Shown: in pieces, positions 58,031 through 64,000 of the stretch
Numbering within the stretch: position 1 is the stretch's first letter
Layout of the letters: every line of letters begins with the position of its first letter
Assembly (NCBI GenBank): GCA_002737725.1
Contig: NSIP01000001.1
Location: 62,001-126,000, forward strand
DNA: 64,000 bases
Origin: Rhodospirillaceae bacterium
GTDB lineage: Bacteria > Pseudomonadota > Alphaproteobacteria > Rhodospirillales > Rhodospirillaceae
Reading direction: 5' to 3'
Made by a program: the position numbers and the translations under genes
Notes under the pieces: model-generated
What the model saw: the letters and a program-made list of their open reading frames with translations, nothing else
What the model was told of the DNA's origin: nothing
The model's database searches: none

Positions 58031-58075
58031 GCATTTTCCCGAGAAGTGGTCTTCCGCTTCGGCCGTGGAAAATGC
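58031..58075. repeat. Nested-hairpin palindromic element, copy C
   Basis: GCATTTTCC (58031-58039) pairs with GGAAAATGC (58067-58075), and the inner GAAGTGG (58043-58049) with CCGCTTC (58054-58060). It begins 6 nt after the truB stop and ends 22 nt before rpsO. It shares the core GAGAAGTGGTCTTCC and the trailing GCGACCA with the other two copies. Confidence 0.65.
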
Positions 58076-58097
58076 GACCAACATATAGGAGTACCCG

Positions 58098-58367
58098 ATG
58101 TCGATTACCCCAGAGCGCAAACAAGCGCTGATCCAAGAGTATGCCACGAAAAAGGACGATACCGGCTCGCCGGAAGTTCAAGTGGCTGTGTTAAGCGAAC
58201 GCATCAAAAACCTGACCGAACACTTGAAGGGCCACATTAAAGATAACCATTCACGCCGTGGCCTCTTGGTGATGGTGGGACAACGTCGCCGGATGTTGGA
58301 CTATCTCAAAACCATTTCATCTGCGCGTTACGACACTTTGATCGGTCGCCTCGGATTGCGGCGCTAG
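58098..58367 (+). CDS. rpsO: 30S ribosomal protein S15
   Basis: An 89-aa primary 16S-binding protein: [20 protein letters not shown], then [20 protein letters not shown] and [19 protein letters not shown], near-identical to the family. ATG 58098 follows TATAGGAGTACCCG. S15 often represses its own mRNA through a leader structure; copy C of the palindrome lies in that leader. Confidence 0.98.
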   Translation: MSITPERKQALIQEYATKKDDTGSPEVQVAVLSERIKNLTEHLKGHIKDNHSRRGLLVMVGQRRRMLDYLKTISSARYDTLIGRLGLRR

Positions 58368-58410
58368 TCCGCACGATGCACAACCCCTGACGGCACAAGC
58401 CGCCAACACG

Positions 58411-58431
58411 CTGCCCGCATGGTGCGGGCGG
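58411..58431 (+). terminator. Terminator-like hairpin after rpsO
   Basis: CTGCCCGCA (58411-58419) pairs with TGCGGGCGG (58423-58431) with one wobble pair, followed by AAGTTTTGG. It may partly stop transcription or mark an mRNA processing end in the rpsO-pnp gap. Confidence 0.4.
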
Positions 58432-58595
58432 AAGTTTTGGCGCTGTTTGTTTGCGGCAGACGTCGGGTGTTCGAGATTTACAAGCTCTGCCGTGCGTGGC
58501 CCGGCTCGGAAAGCCCAAGGCGCGCAACAACCGCGTGCGCGCTGCCAAGGAAAATTCTTTGGTCGTGACGCGGAGGATCGAAATCCCGGCTTGGA

Positions 58596-58621
58596 GGACA
58601 TCTGTCATGCGACAGATGTCC
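58596..58621 (+). promoter_or_regulatory. Perfect 11-bp hairpin in the pnp leader
   Basis: GGACATCTGTC (58596-58606), loop ATGC, GACAGATGTCC (58611-58621). It lies 58 nt before pnp in a 312-nt gap without a gene. In E. coli an RNase III-cleaved stem in the pnp leader allows PNPase to repress itself; position and form are analogous here, though the stem is shorter. Confidence 0.5.
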
Positions 58622-58679
58622 CGACAGCAAACCGGGAGCGCAATCCGGCGCCGGTCCATGACGGAAAAGGAATACCAAT

Positions 58680-60803
58680 ATGTCGATGTTCAAAACGTTC
58701 CGCAAAGAAATCGAGTGGGGCGGGCGTAAGCTCGTTCTCGAAACCGGCAAGATCGCCCGCCAGGCCGATGGCTCGGTGATGGTGACCTACGGCGAGACAA
58801 CCGTGCTGTGCACGGCTGTGGGTGCCAAGTCGCCCAAACCTGGAATCGATTTCTTTCCACTGACGGTGAACTACCAAGAAAAAGCTTTTGCCGCAGGCAA
58901 AATTCCCGGTGGCTTCTTCAAGCGTGAAGGCCGCCCGTCGGAAAAGGAAGTGCTAGTCAGCCGCCTCATCGACCGCCCCATCCGCCCGCTGTTCCACGAT
59001 AACTACCGCAATGAAACCCAAGTCGTTTGTACCGTGTTATCGCACGACCTAAAAAATGACCCCGATGTTGTGGCCATGATTGGCGCATCAGCAGCGCTGA
59101 CGATTTCGGGTCTGCCGTTTATGGGCCCGATTGCAGCTTCGCGCGTCGGCTACATCAATGGCCAATATGTTTTGAACCCCACGGGTGAAGAACTCAAAAC
59201 ATCCGATCTCGACTTGGTTGTCGCTGGTACAGCAGAAGGCGTCTTGATGGTTGAATCCGAAGCCAAAGAACTTTCGGAAGACATCATGTTGGGTGCCGTC
59301 AATTTCGGGCACGACTCGATACAGGTCGTGATCAAAGCCATCATTGAGTTGGCTGAAAAATGCGCCAAAGAGCCCTTTGAGCTTTTGCCCGAAGCGCCCG
59401 CCGTTGCGGTTGTGAAAGACAAGTTCAAAGCGTTTGAAGCCGATATGGCGGCTGCTTACAAACACGTCATCAAACAGGAGCGTTATGCCGCCGTGAGTGC
59501 GGTCAAGAAAAAGGCCATCGCGAGCTTAGTCGACGCCCCTGACCAAACCGCCGTAGCCAGCGGCGTCTTAAAGCACATGGAAAGCGATATCGTTCGCAAT
59601 GCCATTCTCGATACCGGCCGCCGCATCGATGGCCGTGATACCAAGACCATTCGCCCCATCGAAGTCGAAGTGGGTGTGCTGCCACGCGCGCACGGCTCGG
59701 CACTGTTCACACGCGGTGAAACGCAAGCCTTGGTCACCGCCACGCTGGGCACGGGCCAAGACGAGCAAGTGATTGATGCGCTGGAAGGTGAGTACATGCA
59801 GTCGTTCATGCTGCATTACAACTTCCCTCCGTATTCAGTGGGTGAAGCTGGCCGTATGGGCAGCCCAGGGCGTCGCGAAATCGGCCACGGCAAATTAGCC
59901 TGGCGCTCGGTTCATCCGTTGATGCCCTTGGCCGAGAAGTTCCCCTACACGGTTCGCATTGTGTCTGAAATTACCGAGTCCAATGGATCGTCATCCATGG
60001 CCAGCGTTTGCGGGTCATCTTTGGCGCTGATGGATGCGGGTGTGCCGCTGACACGCCCCGTGGCTGGCGTGGCCATGGGCCTGATCAAGGAGGGCGAGAA
60101 ATTCGCCGTGTTGTCCGATATCATGGGTGATGAAGATCATCTGGGCGACATGGATTTCAAGGTGGCCGGTTCTGAGGCCGGGATCACGGCGTTACAGATG
60201 GACATTAAAATTACGTCCATTACCCGCCAGATCATGGAAATCGCTCTGCGTCAGGCCAAAGACGGCCGTTTGCACATTTTGAATGAAATGAGCAAAGGCC
60301 TAAACACCGCACGTGAAGGCGTGTCGAGCCATGCCCCGCGCATTACCGTGATCCAAATTCCGAAAGATAAAATCCGCGAAGTCATTGGCAGCGGCGGAAA
60401 AGTAATCCGCGAATTGCAAGAAAGCACCGGCACTAAGATCGACATCGAAGACGATGGAACGATCAAAGTGGCCTCGGCCGACGAGAACGCCACGAAACTG
60501 GCGTTGCAAAAAATTCGCGAGATTGTGGCCGAGCCAGAGTTGGGCGTGGTTTACACCGGAACGGTTGTCAAAATCATGGAGTTCGGTGCGTTCGTGAACT
60601 TCCTGGGCAAGCGCGATGGCCTAGTGCACATCTCGGAGCTGGCTGCCAGTCGCGTGAAGCAAGTCAGCGATGTGGTGAAAGAAGGCGACGTGGTCAAAGT
60701 GAAGTGCCTTGGCATGGATGACCGCGGCAAGGTGAAATTGTCGATGAAGCGTGTAGATCAAGCCACGGGCGCTGACCTCGACGAAGCTCCGCCCGCCGCT
60801 TAA
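58680..60803 (+). CDS. pnp: Polyribonucleotide nucleotidyltransferase (PNPase)
   Basis: Phosphorolytic 3'-5' exoribonuclease of the RNA degradosome. The 707-aa protein has two RNase PH domains, the second with the phosphate-binding [19 protein letters not shown], a KH domain ([20 protein letters not shown]) and an S1 domain ([19 protein letters not shown]). ATG 58680 follows AAAAGGAATACCAAT. Confidence 0.98.
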   Translation: MSMFKTFRKEIEWGGRKLVLETGKIARQADGSVMVTYGETTVLCTAVGAKSPKPGIDFFPLTVNYQEKAFAAGKIPGGFFKREGRPSEKEVLVSRLIDRPIRPLFHDNYRNETQVVCTVLSHDLKNDPDVVAMIGASAALTISGLPFMGPIAASRVGYINGQYVLNPTGEELKTSDLDLVVAGTAEGVLMVESEAKELSEDIMLGAVNFGHDSIQVVIKAIIELAEKCAKEPFELLPEAPAVAVVKDKFKAFEADMAAAYKHVIKQERYAAVSAVKKKAIASLVDAPDQTAVASGVLKHMESDIVRNAILDTGRRIDGRDTKTIRPIEVEVGVLPRAHGSALFTRGETQALVTATLGTGQDEQVIDALEGEYMQSFMLHYNFPPYSVGEAGRMGSPGRREIGHGKLAWRSVHPLMPLAEKFPYTVRIVSEITESNGSSSMASVCGSSLALMDAGVPLTRPVAGVAMGLIKEGEKFAVLSDIMGDEDHLGDMDFKVAGSEAGITALQMDIKITSITRQIMEIALRQAKDGRLHILNEMSKGLNTAREGVSSHAPRITVIQIPKDKIREVIGSGGKVIRELQESTGTKIDIEDDGTIKVASADENATKLALQKIREIVAEPELGVVYTGTVVKIMEFGAFVNFLGKRDGLVHISELAASRVKQVSDVVKEGDVVKVKCLGMDDRGKVKLSMKRVDQATGADLDEAPPAA

Positions 60804-60831
60804 AGACTATTCTCCTTAAGGCGACCCAGCT

Positions 60832-61572
60832 GTGAGTTTGAAGATTCCGAAAATCATCGCTCATCGCGGGTCGCCGCGGGAGGCGCCGGAGAACACCCTG
60901 GCCTCGTTCCGCCGCGCGAAGGCAGCCGGGGCGACATGGGTTGAGTTTGATGTTGCTTTAACCCGCGATGCACGCCCTGTGGTTTTTCATGATGATGCGT
61001 TAGATCGCACGTCAGACGGGCAAGGGCTGCTGGCTGAAACCGATTTTGAGATTGTGAAGCATCTTGATGCCGGCACGTGGTTCGGCCCTCAGTTCGCGGG
61101 CGAGCCGATTCCGACGCTGGAGGAAACTTTAGAACTTCTGGCTGAGCTAGGTTTAAGCTTCAACATGGAGATTAAGACCGATCCGGGCCGTGAAGCTGAG
61201 CTGGCAAAGCTCGCTCTGCCGATTGCGCGCGATATTTGGCCAGAGATGCTGCCCACTCCATTGATCTCAAGTTTTTCACGCATCGCCGTTGCGGCAGCAC
61301 GCGAGGTTGCCCCTGATTGGCCGATGGATGTGATCTATGATCGAATCCCCGCCGAATGGAAAGATGACGCCAAAACCTTGGACCTGGCTGCCATCGGCGC
61401 CAACCACAAACACCTGACGCGCGAGCAGGTGATGGAAATCCGGGGCTTTGGCTTAAAGCTGAGCTCGTACACCGTCAATGAGATCGAGCGCGCAGACCTG
61501 CTGTTTCAGTGGGGGGTCGATGCGATTTTTACAGATGTTCCCGGTGATATGGTGCGTCACTTTGGAAACTAA
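60832..61572 (+). CDS. ugpQ: Glycerophosphodiester phosphodiesterase
   Basis: Hydrolyses glycerophosphodiesters to glycerol-3-phosphate and an alcohol. The 246-aa TIM-barrel protein has IAHRGSPREAPENTLASF with the catalytic His and Arg, VEFDVALTRDARPVVFHDD and FNMEIKTDPG. The start is GTG at 60832. No signal peptide, so it is cytosolic. It follows pnp by 28 nt. Confidence 0.92.
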   Translation: MSLKIPKIIAHRGSPREAPENTLASFRRAKAAGATWVEFDVALTRDARPVVFHDDALDRTSDGQGLLAETDFEIVKHLDAGTWFGPQFAGEPIPTLEETLELLAELGLSFNMEIKTDPGREAELAKLALPIARDIWPEMLPTPLISSFSRIAVAAAREVAPDWPMDVIYDRIPAEWKDDAKTLDLAAIGANHKHLTREQVMEIRGFGLKLSSYTVNEIERADLLFQWGVDAIFTDVPGDMVRHFGN

Positions 61573-61628
61573 AGCCTTTCAACGGCTGTCCATAAGACGG
61601 CAAGGCCCAGAAATCTTGAGGCTTTGCA

Positions 61629-61656
61629 TTGTTCGGACACCGATTGCGCCTATATT
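61629..61656 (+). promoter_or_regulatory. Probable sigma-70 promoter of the nitronate monooxygenase-like gene
   Basis: TTGTTC (61629-61634), 16-bp spacer and TATATT (61651-61656), 27 bp before the GTG start. Hexamers are near consensus. No operator recognised. Confidence 0.45.
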
Positions 61657-61683
61657 AGAGAGATTAGAACAAGGACCACGGAC

Positions 61684-63081
61684 GTGAAGGCACTGAACTC
61701 CATTCTGATGTCGGGCGCAGAAGTTCTGCCCCTGATCGAAGGCGGCAAGGGAGTCAGCATTTCAAATGGCCCCAGCTCTGGCGCATGGGCTGCGGCTGGC
61801 GGTGTGGGAACCTTCTCGGGCGTGAATGCAGATTCATTCGGCGCCAGCGGTAAAGTAATTCCTCAGTTTTATCATGGCCGCACGCGTAAAGACCGCCACG
61901 AAGAGTTAGTGAAATACGCTATCGATGGCAGCATCACGCAGGCACGGATCGCCCACGAAACGCGCGGCAACGCCGGGGCCCTTCATATCAATGTGCTTTG
62001 GGAAATGGGTGGTGCCGAGCGCGTGCTGCACGGCGTTTTAGAAAAGTGCCGCAATATCATTCACGGAATCACCTGCGGTGCGGGCATGCCCTATCGTCTC
62101 GGCGAAGTGGCCGCAAAATACGGGCTGTATTACTACCCCATCATTTCCTCGGGCCGTGCTTTCCGTGCGCTGTGGAAACGCGCTTACCATAAATTCTCCG
62201 AGCTGCTGGGCGGCGTTGTGTACGAGGACCCCTGGTTGGCGGGCGGACATAACGGACTTTCGAACTCGGAAGATTACCGCGTTCCTGAAGACCCCTATTT
62301 GCGTATCGTTGAGCTACGCAAAGTGATGAACGAAGCGGGCTTGCAACGCACGCCGATCATTATGGCTGGTGGGGTGTGGTGGCTGTCGGAGTGGGAACAC
62401 TTCCTGGACAACCCTGAAGTCGGACCCATTGCATTCCAGTTCGGCACGCGGCCCTTGTTGACCAAAGAAAGCCCGATTTCTGACGTCTGGAAGAAAAAGC
62501 TGATGGAGCTGAAGAAGGGCGACGTTTTGTTGCATCGCTTCAGCCCCACTGGTTTTTATTCTTCTGCTGTGCGCAATACCTACCTGAACGAACTCGAACA
62601 GCGCAGTGATCGGCAAGTTCCATTTTCAGTCGAGCCCTTGGGCGAGCACACCTCAGCCCTTGATGTGGGCTTGCGTAAAAAGCAGGTCTACGTCACGCCC
62701 CATGATAAGGAACGTAGTGATGCCTGGCGCGCGCAGGGCTTCACCGACGCTATGAAAACGCCCGACTCGACTTTAATTTTTGTGGCGCCAGAAAAAGCCG
62801 AAGAAATTCGCGGCGATCAAACTGCATGCATGGGTTGCTTGTCGGCCTGTGGTTTTTCAAACTGGTCGCAGAATGAAGAAGGCAGCACCGGCCATAAGGC
62901 CGATCCACGCAGCTTTTGTATCCAAAAGACTCTGCAGAACATTGCACACGATGGAAACATCGATAACGAGCTGATGTTTGCAGGCCACAATGCTTACAGG
63001 TTTGGATTAGACCCCTGGTACAAAAACGGGCTCGTTCCCACTGTGAAGCAGTTGGTGGAACGCATCGCGAGTGGGTGGTAG
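61684..63081 (+). CDS. Nitronate monooxygenase / 2-nitropropane dioxygenase-like flavoprotein
   Basis: A 465-aa FMN-dependent TIM-barrel protein. NGPSSGAWAAAGGVGTFSGVN is the N-terminal flavin loop, HGITCGAGMPYRLGEVA and PIISSGRAFRALWKRA the middle, and PIIMAGGVWW plus FQFGTRPLLTKESP the phosphate-binding end. The C-terminal part with two Cys (ACMGCLSACGFSNW) is longer than in classic nitronate monooxygenase, so a related oxidoreductase is possible. The GTG at 61684 follows AAGGACC; upstream codons are unlikely. Confidence 0.82.
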   Translation: MKALNSILMSGAEVLPLIEGGKGVSISNGPSSGAWAAAGGVGTFSGVNADSFGASGKVIPQFYHGRTRKDRHEELVKYAIDGSITQARIAHETRGNAGALHINVLWEMGGAERVLHGVLEKCRNIIHGITCGAGMPYRLGEVAAKYGLYYYPIISSGRAFRALWKRAYHKFSELLGGVVYEDPWLAGGHNGLSNSEDYRVPEDPYLRIVELRKVMNEAGLQRTPIIMAGGVWWLSEWEHFLDNPEVGPIAFQFGTRPLLTKESPISDVWKKKLMELKKGDVLLHRFSPTGFYSSAVRNTYLNELEQRSDRQVPFSVEPLGEHTSALDVGLRKKQVYVTPHDKERSDAWRAQGFTDAMKTPDSTLIFVAPEKAEEIRGDQTACMGCLSACGFSNWSQNEEGSTGHKADPRSFCIQKTLQNIAHDGNIDNELMFAGHNAYRFGLDPWYKNGLVPTVKQLVERIASGW

Positions 63082-63091
63082 ATCGCTGATA

Positions 63092-63412
63092 TTAGGCGTT
63101 ATCTTCCCCTTCCCAATAATCCATCGCCATGTCCATGCGACCGATGAACTGCACGACCTCGGGCTTGCCATCTTTGCCAACCGGGTGACGCGCGATCACG
63201 CCGAATTTAGCCGAGTCAGGATATTCAGCGATTTCAGGCGATTGCATGGTGCTGACCGCTAGGAATTTGAGTTCTGCCGTTGTCGACGTGTTGATGATTT
63301 GATGGGCGGTGTCGGGCCCGCCAGCAGGGCAGGCGATAAAGTCGCCTTGGCGAATGGCATGGGTTTGATCGCCCATGCGAATTTCGCCAGCCCCTTCCAG
63401 CACAAAAAACAT
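63092..63412 (-). pseudogene. Cupin-domain protein, N-terminally truncated
   Basis: The open frame begins MFFVLEGAGEIRMGDQTHAI and continues through a cupin motif 2 (HQIINTSTTAELKFLAV) to a long tail. Cupins of this sort normally have about 50 more residues before EMFFVLEG, with the first metal motif (HxH). Upstream the coding sequence reads only RAWAE before it runs into a tRNA-like palindrome at 63430-63490. The gene therefore seems to have lost its start. A short product from the internal ATG cannot be excluded. Confidence 0.6.
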
Positions 63413-63421
63413 TTCTGCCCA

Positions 63422-63491
63422 GGCCCGGGGTGAGTAGCTCAGCCAGGCGGGTATGATACCGCTTGTGTTACCGCTAAACTACAGGCCAGCG
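63422..63491 (-). other. tRNA-like palindromic segment, not a functional tRNA
   Basis: On the minus strand, GGCCTGTAGTTTAGCGGTAA resembles the 5' part of a tRNA with its D arm, and GCGGTATCATACCCGC resembles a disturbed anticodon stem. On the plus strand, GAGTAGCTCAGCCAGGC also looks like a D arm. No T-arm consensus (GGTTCRA) or CCA end is present. It abuts the broken end of the cupin gene. Confidence 0.35.
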
Positions 63492-63758
63492 GCGCAAGCG
63501 TAAGCTGTCCCAAATGATCTGACGACGCACACGTTCCTCCGTCACTGCGATGAGACCACCCCCCCTTACTCACCACCCTAATTCTGTCTCATAGGCGCTG
63601 ACGGCGTACATCCGCCGCCCGCAGAGGCATCACGCTTCCTTTGCACCCCGGGGGGGCCGCAGAAGCATTTTTCAGCCCCGCTGACGGGGCCCGTTAAGGC
63701 TTTGAACGCCCAACGTGTGCTAAAGCCCATAGTTCCGCCGAACGCATAGCAAACGACC

Positions 63759-63787
63759 AATATATGCATAAAAAATATGCATATATT
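63759..63787. repeat. AT-rich 12-bp perfect palindrome
   Basis: AATATATGCATA (63759-63770), a loop of five A, and TATGCATATATT (63776-63787). It stands out in a GC-rich 575-nt gene-free region (63413-63988). A small GCCCCG/CGGGGC hairpin (63675-63690) is the only other feature between it and the tRNA-like segment. It may bind a regulator for the gene at the right edge. Confidence 0.45.
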
Positions 63788-63888
63788 TAGGGTGTTTTAA
63801 ATTTAGGCAATTTCCCCGACTATAGGGGCTGTCGTGATGTGTTCAGGCCGCTAGGGATTCCGACACTTTTTCAACCCCCAACACCGTT

Positions 63889-63913
63889 GCAATACTCCCT
63901 CTAGAAATATTGC
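63889..63913. promoter_or_regulatory. Inverted repeat upstream of the sigma-54 promoter
   Basis: GCAATA (63889-63894) and TATTGC (63908-63913) are separated by 13 bp, just upstream of the -24 element. Sigma-54 promoters need an enhancer-bound activator; this could be a half-site pair, but it does not match the NtrC consensus well and is closer to the promoter than usual. Confidence 0.3.
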
Positions 63914-63925
63914 GTCGCACAAAGC

Positions 63926-63941
63926 TGGCACGGGGATTGCA
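63926..63941 (+). promoter_or_regulatory. Sigma-54 (RpoN) promoter
   Basis: TGGCACG (63926-63932), GGGA, TTGCA (63937-63941): the -24 GG and -12 GC are exactly 12 bp apart, and almost every consensus base is present. Transcription should start near 63952 and read off the right edge. Genes with such promoters often serve nitrogen assimilation, flagella or other activator-controlled functions. Confidence 0.8.
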
Positions 63942-63994
63942 ATTACCTCCTGCGGGCCGGCCAAGTCCCAACCTGAACTCAGAGGAGTATGCAC

Positions 63995-64000
63995 GTGAAT
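63995..64000 (+). CDS. First codons of a gene running off the window
   Basis: GAGGAG at 63982-63987 is followed after 7 nt by GTG (63995), with an ATG at 63989 too close to it to be favoured. Two codons are visible, so the product is unknown. It should be transcribed from the sigma-54 promoter just upstream. Confidence 0.4.

Noticed and set aside
63422-63491. A genuine tRNA gene
   Set aside because: No T-arm consensus, no CCA, and the anticodon stem does not pair properly in either orientation.
63675-63690. GCCCCG/CGGGGC hairpin as a terminator
   Set aside because: No T-run follows on either strand.
1-64000. CRISPR arrays, prophage or insertion-sequence transposases
   Set aside because: No regularly spaced repeats and no transposase, integrase or phage structural genes were found in the reading frames.

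Overview
The window looks like a chromosomal segment of a free-living or host-associated alphaproteobacterium of moderate GC content. The main evidence is gene order. The run tsaB-rimI-tusA-fur-olsBA-miaB-phoH-ybeY-corC-lnt-XRE-metK-trmB-rimP-nusA-ylxR-infB-rbfA-truB-rpsO-pnp is a classic alphaproteobacterial housekeeping block. So are DUF1674-htpX-rsmB, tsaD/gpsA and hemD-mitofilin-hemY. Ornithine-lipid synthesis (OlsBA) and a CPxT-type TusA fit the same group.

Layout. 0-8.9 kb: the end of a probable ubiB, then coaBC, dut, moeB, an OmpA/Pal lipoprotein gene broken by a frameshift, rlmN, argG, a HAD phosphatase, an enoyl-CoA hydratase, and folD-yggT on the minus strand. 8.9-23.9 kb: an accessory and decaying region. 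It holds two tandem duplications, each with one intact and one wrecked copy (beta-propeller proteins and SUMF1/FGE-like proteins), tRNA-Ala(CGC), a POT peptide transporter, an orphan TRAP binding protein, rsmB, a methyltransferase with two in-frame stops, an exported SDR-like protein, two alpha/beta-hydrolase paralogues with His in place of the nucleophile, a frameshifted htpX, an SDHAF4-like gene and a TPR remnant. 23.9-30.9 kb: a tightly packed minus-strand run, gpsA-manC-propeller-yciI-MOSC-Rieske-acs. 31-37.8 kb: a UDP-glucuronate epimerase, tsaD, a heavily broken hemD, the mitofilin-like protein, hemY and a VanX-type dipeptidase. 37.9-47.4 kb: tRNA t6A and ms2i6A modification, Fur, ornithine-lipid synthesis and the phoH-ybeY-corC-lnt operon. 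47.7-61.6 kb: an XRE regulator, a TonB-receptor remnant, metK, trmB and the intact translation/RNA-decay superoperon, followed by a GDPD. 61.7-64 kb: a nitronate monooxygenase, an N-terminally truncated cupin, a gene-free stretch with a tRNA-like palindrome and an AT-rich 12-bp palindrome, and a near-perfect sigma-54 promoter firing into a gene that starts at the window edge.

Two themes stand out. First, about ten genes are broken by frameshifts or stops, including usually conserved ones (pal, hemD, htpX), while the 38-47 kb and 49-63 kb blocks are clean. Either the genome is decaying or the assembly has residual errors. Second, a family of nested-hairpin palindromes sits directly after stop codons; three copies were found, and one contains the start codon of trmB. 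No clearly new multi-gene system was seen. The most original leads are these palindromes, the translationally coupled MOSC-Rieske pair, the His-elbow hydrolase pair, the metK and pnp leaders, and the 28-codon ORF with a strong Shine-Dalgarno ahead of the TRAP protein.
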